Below are positions 26,751 to 36,385 of a stretch of DNA of 64,000 nt, piece after piece (positions within the stretch are counted from its first letter, which is position 1; each line of letters starts with the position of its first letter). The stretch lies in assembly GCA_964484195.1 (NCBI GenBank), contig CAZAER010000005.1, positions 1 through 64,000 on the forward strand, in the 5' to 3' direction. A program made the position numbers and the translations under genes. The notes beneath the pieces were generated by a model, which worked only from the letters and a program-made list of their open reading frames with translations, was not told the DNA's origin and did no database searches. The DNA comes from JALHOP01 sp964484195 (GTDB lineage: Bacteria; Myxococcota; XYA12-FULL-58-9; JALHOP01).

Positions 26751-27752
26751 GTGAGCACTTCCCGCAGCACCCCTGATCTCATCGGCGTCGTCGAGGCCGC
26801 GTATAACGTGGATGCCTCCGAGGCCGAGTGGCTGCGCGCTATCGTCGATGCCGTGCGCCCGTCACTCGAAGATGGGCTCGGCATGTTCGCCTATCTCTAC
26901 GACACCTCCGAGCGGCCCTTCCGCGTGCATGATCTCATGCACGACACGCCGGTGGACGCGAACGGCGTCGCCATGCTCACCGCCGACGTGAACGACGAGT
27001 ACGTGCGCAAGTCGTGGCGCTCACCGAGTGTCGCCATGGCAAGTGAAACCGAAGGGTTCAGCGACCATCCTGCGGTGCAAGACGTCTTCTTTCCGGTCGG
27101 TATTCGCGACGTCTTCACCATCAACGCGCGCGACGAGGTCGGGGTCGGTGCCTGGATCGGCGCGCCACTGAAGGCTCTCGTGCGCATGGACGAAGCCATG
27201 CGCGAGCGTTGGGGGCGGGTCGCGGCCCACATTCGCGCCGCCCTGCGCTTGCGTCTGCGGCTCGCCGGCACGCCGCCAAACGCAAACGGTGTCGACGCAA
27301 AAAGCGAAGCGGTCCTGCGTCCCGATGGTGACGTTCTGCACCTCGAGGGCGAAGCGCGATCCGCTAAAGCGGCATTGCGCGCCGCCGTGCTCGGCATGCG
27401 TCGTGCCCGTGGAGACCTACGCAGCAACCCCGATGAGGCGCTCCCCGAGTGGCGAGCGCTGGTGAAAGCGCGCTGGTCGCTGGTCGACGATTTCGAAGCG
27501 GGCGGCGAGCATTACGTGGTGGCGCGCGCCAATAGTGTCGTTTCCAGCGGACTGGGCCTGCTCTCGGGGCGCGAGGGTCAAGTCGTCGCTTGCCTCGCGA
27601 ACGGCTTGAGCAACAAAGAGACGGCGTACGAGCTCGGCATCTCCGATTCCACGGTGCGGGTCCTGGTCGTGCGGGCGAGCCAAAAGCTCAAAGTGGCCGG
27701 TCGCGACGCCTTGATCGCTGCTTATCGAGCCCACGCACTCAAAGGCGGGTAA
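26751..27752 (+). CDS. LuxR-type transcriptional regulator
   Basis: This 333-residue protein ends with a LuxR/FixJ helix-turn-helix (about 270-325: LSGREGQVVACLANGLSNKE, TAYELGISDSTVRVLV). The N-terminal ~250 residues are an unrecognised sensor-like domain with no receiver aspartate pattern, so it is not a classical response regulator. The start is GTG 26751, 15 nt after the stop of the giant gene. The close spacing suggests cotranscription with, and perhaps control of, the giant gene and the GAF-like gene downstream. Confidence 0.88.
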   Translation: MSTSRSTPDLIGVVEAAYNVDASEAEWLRAIVDAVRPSLEDGLGMFAYLYDTSERPFRVHDLMHDTPVDANGVAMLTADVNDEYVRKSWRSPSVAMASETEGFSDHPAVQDVFFPVGIRDVFTINARDEVGVGAWIGAPLKALVRMDEAMRERWGRVAAHIRAALRLRLRLAGTPPNANGVDAKSEAVLRPDGDVLHLEGEARSAKAALRAAVLGMRRARGDLRSNPDEALPEWRALVKARWSLVDDFEAGGEHYVVARANSVVSSGLGLLSGREGQVVACLANGLSNKETAYELGISDSTVRVLVVRASQKLKVAGRDALIAAYRAHALKGG

Positions 27753-27764
27753 GGTCTTGCCCGA

Positions 27765-28292
27765 ATGATTGCCAAGCGCGACGAGCCACGTCTGACTCCC
27801 GCCGAGTTCTTCGACGGCGTCGCCGAGATGCGCTCGCATCTCGACCGCAACAAGGCACAGCGTGGACGCGAGCAGCTCACCCGCATGGCTTTCGAGCTGA
27901 CGCGCTCGCGTAGCGCCGAGGCCCTCGCCAAATGGCTGTGCGAAGCGATGGCGCAAGCGCTCGAAGCGCGGGCCGTCGCGCTCTTGCTCAAGCGCTCGGG
28001 ATCGTTCGTGAGACAGGCTGCTCACGGCCTGGTGCAGCGGCAGCCTGGCGACGCGGAGCTCGGCGCCGCCATCGAGAGCGCGGCTGCGCAGCATTTGCTC
28101 CTGCAGAAACGCGGCGGCTCGCTAGCCGCCTTGGTTGGCAGCGATCGCCCCATCGGGGCCATGTGGATCGAGCACGAAGCGCCGCTCGACCAAGGGCTCT
28201 CACCGTTGCTCCTCGCCGTCGTCGATGCCGGCGCCATGGCGCTCGAAGCGTCACTCTTGCGGCCGGCGTTCGTCCTCGAGAGTCAGGGCTAG
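27765..28292 (+). CDS. GAF-like domain protein
   Basis: This 175-residue protein starts 12 nt after the LuxR-type gene. An N-terminal helical part (about 1-45) precedes a GAF-like stretch: LTRSRSAEALAKWLCEAMAQ, ARAVALLLKRSGSFV, LAALVGSDRPIGAMWIEH and LLLAVVDAGAMALEA. GAF domains bind small ligands or mediate dimers. No output domain follows, so it may act on the regulator encoded just upstream. Its TAG stop shares a CTAG with the stop of the convergent tamA-like gene. Confidence 0.65.
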   Translation: MIAKRDEPRLTPAEFFDGVAEMRSHLDRNKAQRGREQLTRMAFELTRSRSAEALAKWLCEAMAQALEARAVALLLKRSGSFVRQAAHGLVQRQPGDAELGAAIESAAAQHLLLQKRGGSLAALVGSDRPIGAMWIEHEAPLDQGLSPLLLAVVDAGAMALEASLLRPAFVLESQG

Positions 28293-31200
28293 AAGACACC
28301 GACGGAGAAGTGAACCTGCGCGCGCGCCTCGGCGTTCTGGACGCGGCGGTCGGGGTTCACGCCGAAGTCGAGCGCCAAGGCGCCGACAGGCGTCGAGTAG
28401 CGCAGACCAGCGCCCGTGCCGTAGCGCAGCACCACGTCGTCCCAGGACGACGGCTGCGCGAACCACAGGTTACCGGCGTCGAGAAACAAGCCCACCGAGA
28501 AGCGCTCCGAGAGCGGTACCCGCAGCTCGGTCTTGAAGAGCACGTATGTTTCACCGCCGGGGGAGATTGGCGGTCGGCCCGGCGCGCGAATGACCGTCGA
28601 CTTGCAGCGCAACGCCGCAGCGCTGCCGTCGTCGACGACGCAGACGTCTTCGGGAATGAGCGTACGTTCGACGTAGCCGCGCAGCGTGTCGCGGCCGCCC
28701 AAGAAGAAGCGCTCGTCGATGGGGATGGCCTGACCGATGTTGCCGATGATGCCGCCGCGGGCCGAGAATGCGAGCACCAGCTTCCAGACCGGGAAGTACG
28801 CTGTAGCGGTGCCCTGGACGGTGACCAGGCGCACTGGCGCGGGGATCTCGCTGGTTCGTAGATCACCGATGGCGTAGTACGCTTTGACGTTGCCGTAGAA
28901 ACCACGCGTCGGGTTGAAGGCGTTGTCGCGCCGGTCGTAGGTGATCGACGGCCCGATCTTGAAGGTGCGGCGCGTACCGCGGTCGAGGCGCAAGCGGTCG
29001 GGGCGTAACGACTGCACGTCACCGACGCAGTCGGCTTGCGACGGACATTGCAGGTCGGTGTACGAGATCTGGGGCTCGAGCGACACCGTCCAGCGTTTCC
29101 CGGGGTAGGTGTCGATGCCGAAGATCAGCGCCGTCGAGTCGAGCGAATACGAGATGACGTTGGTTCGCTCCTGGACGAGGTCCATGCGGAACGAGGGCGT
29201 GAGCGGCCATGCGACGATGCGTGGCGAGTGGATACCGGCGCGCAGCTCGCGCTCGATCTGTTGCAGCGTGCTGAACTGCTTGTAGCGGTCGCGCATCAAG
29301 TCGTCGTACTGGCCGTAGAGGTCGAAGAAGATCTGGCGATTGACCTTCGCGGAGATCGTCGCTGTCGACGCCGTGCCGAAGACGTTGATGTGCGAGTACG
29401 AGACCAGGAGCCGAGGCCCGTCGGCAGTCGACAAGCCGGGTGAGATCTCCACGGGCTGGCGGTCGCGCTCGACGACGTCGGCGATGAGGTCTTTGGTCTC
29501 CGCCGGCTTCTCCTCGTCGATGAGCTTGACGCGTACGCTGGAGAAGACACCGAGCGCGCCGATGGCGCGTTGGTCCGTGAGGGCTTGTTCGAGCCGGTAG
29601 ACGTCGCCGGGCTTCAAGGTGATGCGACTGCGGATGACGCCTTCGCGCGTGTAACGGTTGCCGCGCACCAAGACGCGCCCGATGCGAACCTGCGGCCCTT
29701 CTTCGAAGCGGTAGGCGACGTCGGCCCACTGGCGGTCTTCGCTGAGCGTCACGTCCGCGAAGACACGGGCGTACACGTAGCCCTTGTCCCGGTAGCTACG
29801 CACCGCGGCGATGCGCGCGTCTTCGACGCCGGTGCTCGAAAACGGCGCGCCGGGACGCAGCGGCGCCTGCACCGCGCGGTCTTGCGTGGTCTCGTCCGCG
29901 AGCTTCAGCAGATCGGCCGAGGCCACAGCGTCGTTGCCGTTGTAGCCGACGGTACGGATGAAGGTTTGGATGCCTTCCTGGACAGGCACCGTGACGTGCA
30001 CGACGTCGCCGTCATCGAACCGCGCTTGTGCCGGTCCGACCTGGGCCGACAGGAAACCCATGTTGTTGTAGACGCTGGTGATCTCGTCGAGGGCTTGTTG
30101 GTAGAGGTCGGGAACCCAGCGCTCGGCAGGTGGTGTCTCGGCCTCGGGGCAAGCCTTGGGGTCGCGCTGAGCGCCTTCGTCCGCTACGTTCGCGAGGCAC
30201 TGCTTGTTGCGGGTCAGCGGCTCGAACATGCCGTCCTGAGGTACGGCTCGCTCGAGGACGGCGCGAACCTGAGCGACGAGGATGTCCTCTTCGAACGCCG
30301 TGGCCCCCGGAAAGTGGATGTCGACCACGCGCAGCGGCGGTCCTTCCTCGATGACGATGATGTAGCGCACGATGTCGCTATCGCGGTCAGTAAAGCCCTT
30401 CACCTGCGTCGTGGTCGAGAAGCGCCCCAGCTTCCTGTAGTGCTCGACGACACGGTCGGCGAGGTCGCGAATGTCACGCTCGCGCATCGGCTCGTCGTTT
30501 GCCGGCAAGAGCTTGCGCAGCTCGTCGTCGGTGAAGACGGTGTTGCCGCTGAAGTCGATGGCGATGCGCTCGCCGGCGCGCACGGGGAAGACCACCGTGA
30601 CACCTTCGGGGCCGTCCTCGAGCTCGGGGTCGCCGACGATGGCGCGCAAGAAGCCGCGTCGTTTGAGCTCGGCGGTCAAGCGATCCTGGTCGGCGTCGAG
30701 GGTTTTGGCGCGCACGATGCCACCGGGCCGGGTGTCGATGAGCTCGAGAAGCGCAAACCACGGGACCCGCGGTTCGCCGCTGAAGCGGACATGGGCGGCG
30801 CGGCGCGGCGCTCCTTCGTGCACCGTGAGCTGCATTTGGACCGCGACCTCCTCGGGGTCACTCACGATCACCGCATCGACCGTCGCGCCCGGGTAGCCTT
30901 CGTCTTGCAGATACGCGAGCGCCCGCTCGCTGATGCGTTCGGTTGCGCGTCCGTCGACCTCGTCGCCTTTGCGGAGCTGCAAGGCATCGCGGAGGCCATC
31001 GGCGGAGACTCCATCGGTGCCGACCACGTCGATCCCGGTGAGCCGTTTGATGGGCGACACCGCGAAGGTCAGCGTGATGACGCCCTGGGAGCGCTGCGCG
31101 TAGATGTTGACGTCGCTATAGCGGCCGAGCGCGTAGATGCGCTTCACCGCGGTCTGCACGTCGACCGCCGCGAGCAGATAGCCGGGCTCGATCTCGACGA

Positions 31201-31333
31201 GCGTTCGCAGCTCGGCGAGCTCCTCCGGTGGCGCCCCTACGAACTCCACCGCCAGCACGGGCTGACCGCGATAGCTGGCAAGCGGGTCGGCCCCTTGTGC
31301 CAGCGCCAGCGCGACCACGGCGGCTAGAAGCAT
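28289..31333 (-). CDS. Omp85-family outer-membrane assembly protein (TamA/BamA-like)
   Basis: This 1014-residue protein has a signal peptide (MLLAAVVALALAQG), several POTRA-like repeats over about 20-620 (for example RIAIDFSGNTVFTDDELRKL, RIGRVLVRGNRYTREGVIR) and a C-terminal 16-strand barrel region ending in FSVGVF, with the terminal aromatic typical of outer-membrane barrels. GPSITYDRRDNAFNPTRGFY and FFLGGRDTLRGY are typical of the Omp85 barrel. It is followed upstream, one base away, by a TamB-like gene, so it likely acts as TamA. It is longer than E. coli TamA and carries more POTRA-like units, so a BamA identity cannot be fully excluded. Confidence 0.88.
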   Translation of the reverse strand: MLLAAVVALALAQGADPLASYRGQPVLAVEFVGAPPEELAELRTLVEIEPGYLLAAVDVQTAVKRIYALGRYSDVNIYAQRSQGVITLTFAVSPIKRLTGIDVVGTDGVSADGLRDALQLRKGDEVDGRATERISERALAYLQDEGYPGATVDAVIVSDPEEVAVQMQLTVHEGAPRRAAHVRFSGEPRVPWFALLELIDTRPGGIVRAKTLDADQDRLTAELKRRGFLRAIVGDPELEDGPEGVTVVFPVRAGERIAIDFSGNTVFTDDELRKLLPANDEPMRERDIRDLADRVVEHYRKLGRFSTTTQVKGFTDRDSDIVRYIIVIEEGPPLRVVDIHFPGATAFEEDILVAQVRAVLERAVPQDGMFEPLTRNKQCLANVADEGAQRDPKACPEAETPPAERWVPDLYQQALDEITSVYNNMGFLSAQVGPAQARFDDGDVVHVTVPVQEGIQTFIRTVGYNGNDAVASADLLKLADETTQDRAVQAPLRPGAPFSSTGVEDARIAAVRSYRDKGYVYARVFADVTLSEDRQWADVAYRFEEGPQVRIGRVLVRGNRYTREGVIRSRITLKPGDVYRLEQALTDQRAIGALGVFSSVRVKLIDEEKPAETKDLIADVVERDRQPVEISPGLSTADGPRLLVSYSHINVFGTASTATISAKVNRQIFFDLYGQYDDLMRDRYKQFSTLQQIERELRAGIHSPRIVAWPLTPSFRMDLVQERTNVISYSLDSTALIFGIDTYPGKRWTVSLEPQISYTDLQCPSQADCVGDVQSLRPDRLRLDRGTRRTFKIGPSITYDRRDNAFNPTRGFYGNVKAYYAIGDLRTSEIPAPVRLVTVQGTATAYFPVWKLVLAFSARGGIIGNIGQAIPIDERFFLGGRDTLRGYVERTLIPEDVCVVDDGSAAALRCKSTVIRAPGRPPISPGGETYVLFKTELRVPLSERFSVGLFLDAGNLWFAQPSSWDDVVLRYGTGAGLRYSTPVGALALDFGVNPDRRVQNAEARAQVHFSVGVF

Positions 31334-31334
31334 T

Positions 31335-34300
31335 TCACCTGAATTCCCAGCGTAACCGCAGGTCGAGGCCGAAGTCGGCAATCGGCGCGTCGGTCACTGA
31401 TAGCCATGTACCCTGGACGGTCGCGACGTTCGAGAGGTGATATTCGAGAGCGACGTTGTGATCTTGGTCGTCCTCGATGGAGCGCGAGTAGCGCAGGACG
31501 ACGTTCTTGCCGATGTCCTTGCCGACGAGGATGCGCGCCGTGGTGCGGCGGGCGCGGCTCGACCAACCGCTGGTGAGACGGACCTCGTCGAGCTCGATGG
31601 GGAGGACGCGTCTGACCTTCTCGTCCATGCCCGAGACCGTCCACAAGGCGTCGAGGCCGCCGGCGTAGGTGTCACGCAAGGTGGTGGTGGCGCCGGCCGC
31701 TTCGTGACCCTCGAACTGGCGCAGGCGGATGCCGAACTGGAGGCAGGCGAGCACGTCTTGCGGGTCGACGATGCCCTTCAGATCGGCGCCGGTGGCGGTG
31801 ACGTTGTAGCTCTCTGTGTCGCCGAAGACGCTGACGCGCGCGTCGATGCCGCAAGCTTTGGTGGTGGCGCGGATGTCGAACTGCGTGAAGATGCGGTACT
31901 CGTCGGTGAAGTCGATGCTCGCGCGCTCGACGTTGAAGACGTTGTTGCGGTAGCGGGCTCGGGCCCACAGCGGCGTCACGCTGCCCAAGAGGCCGACGCG
32001 ATTGCTCGTGCCCGTGACCGTGAGATCTGCGCGCAGCTCGGCCTCGAGGACGTTGTTCGAGACCACGATGTTGTTGGGCGCCGTGACCCCTACGGCGAGG
32101 CGCACCACCTCGCTCGATTCGATGGCGGGCACCGCCAGCGGCCGCGTCGTTTGCTCGGGGATGAACGAGACCAGCTCGATGTTCTGCATGTAGCGCAACT
32201 GGTCGACCTTGATGTGGCCGGAGAGCAGCAGATCGTCCATCTGGCCCTGAAGCGCGAGGTTGCCCGACAGCGTCGTGCTGACGTCGGTCATCGGTGTCAG
32301 GGTCACGTGCGCGAGCTCGGCGCGCAGCGAAACCTCCGAAGCATCACCACCGGCGAGTACCGCTTGGCCCTCGAGCTTCAAGCTGCCGCCGCCGACCTTG
32401 GCTTGCGCGGTGTCGAGCGTGAGGGTGCGTCCGCTGAAGGAGACGTCCGCCGTCACGTCCTCGAGGGTTTGATGTGAGTTGGTCGCGCGCACCTGACCGT
32501 CGCGGACCGAGACGACGCCGTCGAGCTCCACGTTGGCCCACGTTCCTCGGGTGCGCAGGTCGAGAGCGAGCCGGCCCTCGGCGTTCTGGATGCGCGGCGA
32601 CAGCAACCTGAAGGCGTGAAGAGAGCCGCCGCCCTTGGCGTGGACGTCGAGCTCTGCGTGCAGGGGAGCATCGCCGCTGACGTCGACGCTCAGGCCCGAG
32701 CCCGCGAGCTTCATCTTGTTCACGTGCAGGATTTCGTTGTCGTAGCGCATGAGCACCGGCCCGACATTGGCGAGCGAGAGCTCGCGCCAGCTTGCCTCGG
32801 CGCGCGGTAGGACGATGTCGGCGGTGAGACTCTTGGGGTCTGCGAGCTTGCCGCGAGTGACCAGGGTGCCGTCGAACACTACGGTGGCAGGACCCGTAAC
32901 CGGCAGCATACGTTTGAAGTCGATGCGCTTGCCCGCGAAGGTCGCCTCGTACGTCCCCTGGTCGTCGAGGAGAAGCACGCCTTTGCCGGTCGCGTCGCCC
33001 GACAGCAGCTGCGCTTCGAGGAGCACGCGGCCTGGCTCGAAGATGGCCTCGACCTGGCTGGTCTCGAGTCGGCAATCGTAGACCGACCAATCTCGCATGC
33101 GCGCCGTGGCGTTACCCGTCAGGGTCTGCTTGGTGCCCTCGAGCCTAACCTGGCCGCTGACGCTGCCGCTCATCGGAAGACTGCCGACGAACGGTGTCAC
33201 CAATCGTGCGGGCACTTGGGCGACGTTGCCCGCGAGCGCGATGGTGCCATCCTTGCGATAGGCGGCTCGACCGTCGCCTTTGCCGCCGCCAGGCTGCATA
33301 GCGATGCGACCCCATGCGAGCTCACCTGCCTTGCCGTTCTCCGGGGCCCAGGGTGTGGCATCGAAACCGCCTTCGAAGTCGGCGGCCCCGAGATCGACGC
33401 CGTCGAGCGCGAACGCGGTGGCGCGAAGCTTCGCGGTCCCTGCGGGTGCTGCCAAGGTGCCGTCGATCTTCACCTCGCCGGTGACGTGTGCCGCGACCCG
33501 GGCCGAGAGCTTGGGCGGCACACCGATGTCGGTGAGCGCCGATGTCAGGTCGACATGGTCGACAGTGAGGTCCGCTTTAGCGGTGGGGTCACGTGACCCG
33601 AAGTCGATGAGGCCGTTGCCGTGAGCCGTGCCTTCGTGGCGCTTCACGGTGACGTCGTTGAATGCGAGCTGCGGATGTTTGTAGGTGAGCTGGCCTTTGG
33701 CATCGCCGATGGCGTAGCTCGCGACGGTGAGGCCGACGATGTCACAGGTGCCGGCGATGGTCGGCGAGCGGTAGGGCCCCGCTATTTTTGCTTGCAGCGG
33801 TCCCTTGCCCTCGAGCGTGAGCCCGGCGATGGGGCCCAAGTGACCCAGCTCCGCATCGACGCTTTCGACATCGAGCGCGAGACCAACGTCGGGCTCGAAG
33901 TCGAGGCTGCCCGAGGTCACGTAGCGTGCATCGCGCAGCGAGATGTTGAGTCCGTCGAGGGTGACCGCGTGGTAGTCGATGCGGGCGGTGCCGCGTAGCC
34001 CGATGTCGTCGAGAGCGAGGTAGGTCTTCGCGCCCGAGGCGCGATAGCTACGATCACCGACGCGCAGGTTATCGCCGCGGCCGTCGACCTGCAGCTCGAG
34101 CACGAAGGGCTTGAGGGTGCCGGCGACTTCCACGTTGCCGTCGAAGAGCAGGCGCACCCAGGCGTCGGGGAGCCCAGCCATATCGAGAATTTCGGGTAGC
34201 GAAGCGTGATGGGTTCGCGCTTTCGCCTGCACGGCGTAGTTGCCGGCGAGCGTCACCGAGCCGCTGCCTTCGACTTTTCCGGCCCGTGGGTTGTCGACGG

Positions 34301-35279
34301 CGATGGTTTCGACGTCGATGCGTCCTCCGCCATAGCGGGCACGGACGCTGACGTCGCCGAGATCGACCCGCGGCTCGCGACCGCGAGCGTACCCAGGGCG
34401 CGGCCGGCCCGGCAGGGTGACGCCACGCACGTCGGCGGTCACGGTCGCGGAGAGCTCGGTGAGGCCACCTGCGAGGTCGAGCTGCACCCGTCCATGACCA
34501 CCGACACGCGGCGCGTGGGGCACGAGCGTCAGGGCGCGTTCGAGATCGGCGACGGTATCGATGTGCAGGGTGAAATCGAGGAGCGGCAGGAGACGCGCCT
34601 GGCCGTTGCCGTGGATGTCGACGGTCGGATTCGATAGCTCGAACTGACTCAGGGTGACACGCTGGGGGTCGTCGAGACTGCCGTAGAATGACGCTTTAGC
34701 GGACAAGCGCGCCTGCAGCCGGCGGCCCTCGGGGCTGACGCTCAAGGCGCCAATCTCCACCTGGACGTTTTTCACGGTGCCGCGCGCCTGCCGCAGCCAG
34801 AGCTGCAAGTCGTCGACCATGACGTCGCCCAAGGCGTCGGTGTGCGCCGAGACACGCGCGTTCCAGACGTGCAGGTTGAGCACGTCGATGGGGAGCCGCT
34901 TCTTCTCATCGGCGCCGCTGGTGTCGAGGCTGCTGAAGCGGGTGACATCGGTCCGCAGCCCGTCGACCTCGAGGGCTTGAATGATCACGGCGCCGGTCGG
35001 CGACGGCCATGGTTGAACCACCAAGCGGGCACGGTGGGCCGTGAGCCAGGGCGGGGTCGCGTCGTCGTCCGCGAGGCTCACGCCGCGCAGCTCGATTGCC
35101 GGCGGCAAGAGCTCGATGCGCAGGTGCTCGATGCCGAGCTCGACGCCGAAACGGTCGCGCGCCAGGGTCATCGCCCGCGCTCGCAGGCTGTCGGCTACAC
35201 GAGGGCTCGTCAGCGCGAAAACGCATCCGGTCACCGCCCCGAGGAAGACGGCGAAAAGTATGACGAGACGGCGGCCCAC
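31335..35279 (-). CDS. tamB: TamB-like translocation and assembly module / AsmA-like protein
   Basis: This 1314-residue protein has an N-terminal membrane anchor (LVILFAVFLGAVTGCVFAL), a long run of repeated beta-strand segments of the AsmA/TamB type (GLTLEGKGPLQAKIAG and similar) and the C-terminal TamB (DUF490) domain ending in LRLRWEFR. Such proteins span the periplasm and move lipids or assist barrel insertion. The start is GTG 35279. The stop is one base before the tamA-like start, matching the known tamA-tamB partnership, although the order is tamB first here. Confidence 0.9.
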   Translation of the reverse strand: MGRRLVILFAVFLGAVTGCVFALTSPRVADSLRARAMTLARDRFGVELGIEHLRIELLPPAIELRGVSLADDDATPPWLTAHRARLVVQPWPSPTGAVIIQALEVDGLRTDVTRFSSLDTSGADEKKRLPIDVLNLHVWNARVSAHTDALGDVMVDDLQLWLRQARGTVKNVQVEIGALSVSPEGRRLQARLSAKASFYGSLDDPQRVTLSQFELSNPTVDIHGNGQARLLPLLDFTLHIDTVADLERALTLVPHAPRVGGHGRVQLDLAGGLTELSATVTADVRGVTLPGRPRPGYARGREPRVDLGDVSVRARYGGGRIDVETIAVDNPRAGKVEGSGSVTLAGNYAVQAKARTHHASLPEILDMAGLPDAWVRLLFDGNVEVAGTLKPFVLELQVDGRGDNLRVGDRSYRASGAKTYLALDDIGLRGTARIDYHAVTLDGLNISLRDARYVTSGSLDFEPDVGLALDVESVDAELGHLGPIAGLTLEGKGPLQAKIAGPYRSPTIAGTCDIVGLTVASYAIGDAKGQLTYKHPQLAFNDVTVKRHEGTAHGNGLIDFGSRDPTAKADLTVDHVDLTSALTDIGVPPKLSARVAAHVTGEVKIDGTLAAPAGTAKLRATAFALDGVDLGAADFEGGFDATPWAPENGKAGELAWGRIAMQPGGGKGDGRAAYRKDGTIALAGNVAQVPARLVTPFVGSLPMSGSVSGQVRLEGTKQTLTGNATARMRDWSVYDCRLETSQVEAIFEPGRVLLEAQLLSGDATGKGVLLLDDQGTYEATFAGKRIDFKRMLPVTGPATVVFDGTLVTRGKLADPKSLTADIVLPRAEASWRELSLANVGPVLMRYDNEILHVNKMKLAGSGLSVDVSGDAPLHAELDVHAKGGGSLHAFRLLSPRIQNAEGRLALDLRTRGTWANVELDGVVSVRDGQVRATNSHQTLEDVTADVSFSGRTLTLDTAQAKVGGGSLKLEGQAVLAGGDASEVSLRAELAHVTLTPMTDVSTTLSGNLALQGQMDDLLLSGHIKVDQLRYMQNIELVSFIPEQTTRPLAVPAIESSEVVRLAVGVTAPNNIVVSNNVLEAELRADLTVTGTSNRVGLLGSVTPLWARARYRNNVFNVERASIDFTDEYRIFTQFDIRATTKACGIDARVSVFGDTESYNVTATGADLKGIVDPQDVLACLQFGIRLRQFEGHEAAGATTTLRDTYAGGLDALWTVSGMDEKVRRVLPIELDEVRLTSGWSSRARRTTARILVGKDIGKNVVLRYSRSIEDDQDHNVALEYHLSNVATVQGTWLSVTDAPIADFGLDLRLRWEFR

Positions 35280-35349
35280 GTTGCGATCAAATGGTACCGG
35301 TCGCGTGGTAGGTTGGCAAAACTACGACGGTTTACCGGTTCCGGCCTGA

Positions 35350-36297
35350 CTAGAAGCGTCGCTGCAGCCAGACATTGCACGCGATGGCGGTCGACCCGAG
35401 ATCCAACACGCTCACGCCATCGAGGTGCACGTCTGGCCGCGCGAAGTAGCGCTCGCCACGCACGGAGACGCCGACGTCGACGGGCCACGCGCGGGTGACG
35501 GCACCGATGGTCACCTGAGCCCCCACATCGACCTCGGTTCGGTTGGCGAACGTGATGCGTTCGCCGCTTGCTGAAAGCATCGAAGCGCGGAGCATCGGAC
35601 CTACGTGCGCGAAGGGTGCTAGAGGTCCTTGCCGCCAGCGCCACGCCAGCGCCGCGGTTGCCCCCAGGCGCCGGGCTTGGACCTCGAAGGTTGTGTCACT
35701 CTCCTGGAGCCGCGTCGAGACATCGACGCCCAAGACGACCGCGAGATGCGGCGTCAGACCGATCTCTCCTTCCACGGCGAGGATTCCAAGATTGCGGTTG
35801 GTGACCATCAAGCGTTGCGCACCGATGCCCACCCGAAGGTCGAACGACGTCGAGGGCTCGCGCGTGGGAGGCGGCGGAGGCTCGCTCACCACCTCGAGGG
35901 GAGCCGCCTCCTTGGGAAGCTCGCGCGCCAGCTCGGGCATGACGGGGGTGAGAGCTTCGATGACCCAGAGGGCGATGGTTTCGGCGAGGTCGCTTGGCTG
36001 CCGGCCCCGCGCTTCGAGCTCGCCGCTGCGCACCAAGCGGCCGGACGGCGAGGTGATTCCGACGTCGACGATGCCCGCGGCGGTGGGGTGAACGGCTGCG
36101 ACCCATGCGGGCTCACCCGCGCGCGGCGCGGTGAGGACCTCGACCGATGTCGTCGACAAACGTAAGGCGATCGCTTCGGCGATTTTCCCGGCATCGACAG
36201 GCAAGGCTCCCGGCTCGGCCGCGAGCATGACGACGACGCTGCGCGAGTCATCGGATGGTTCGGCGGCCGTCAGTGCGATCAGGAGTGCTAGGATCAT
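35350..36297 (-). CDS. Periplasmic/outer-membrane protein with predicted beta-barrel C-terminus
   Basis: The start is ATG 36297, giving 315 residues with a signal peptide (MILALLIALTAAEPS). Residues about 20-130 form a soluble alpha/beta region, then a short proline hinge (SEPPPPPTREPS), then ~170 residues of alternating amphipathic strands (FDLRVGIGAQRLMVTNRN, LAVVLGVDVSTR) ending in CNVWLQRRF with terminal phenylalanine, a barrel insertion signal. It lies upstream of tamB on the same strand, 70 nt apart, and is divergent from the ECF sigma operon. It could be a product of that sigma factor's regulon; this is inferred from position only. Confidence 0.7.
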   Translation of the reverse strand: MILALLIALTAAEPSDDSRSVVVMLAAEPGALPVDAGKIAEAIALRLSTTSVEVLTAPRAGEPAWVAAVHPTAAGIVDVGITSPSGRLVRSGELEARGRQPSDLAETIALWVIEALTPVMPELARELPKEAAPLEVVSEPPPPPTREPSTSFDLRVGIGAQRLMVTNRNLGILAVEGEIGLTPHLAVVLGVDVSTRLQESDTTFEVQARRLGATAALAWRWRQGPLAPFAHVGPMLRASMLSASGERITFANRTEVDVGAQVTIGAVTRAWPVDVGVSVRGERYFARPDVHLDGVSVLDLGSTAIACNVWLQRRF

Positions 36298-36385
36298 CGG
36301 GTTCGATGGTGATTGTCCCCCCCGCGCCCACATGCGGCAAGCCGACCTGCGATTCTTGTCCAGACAGGTCGAGGTGCGGACACTC

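Noticed and set aside
29570..31327. Plus-strand open frame (585 codons) opposite the tamA-like gene
   Set aside because: Shadow of a well-supported Omp85 gene; no family motif is seen.
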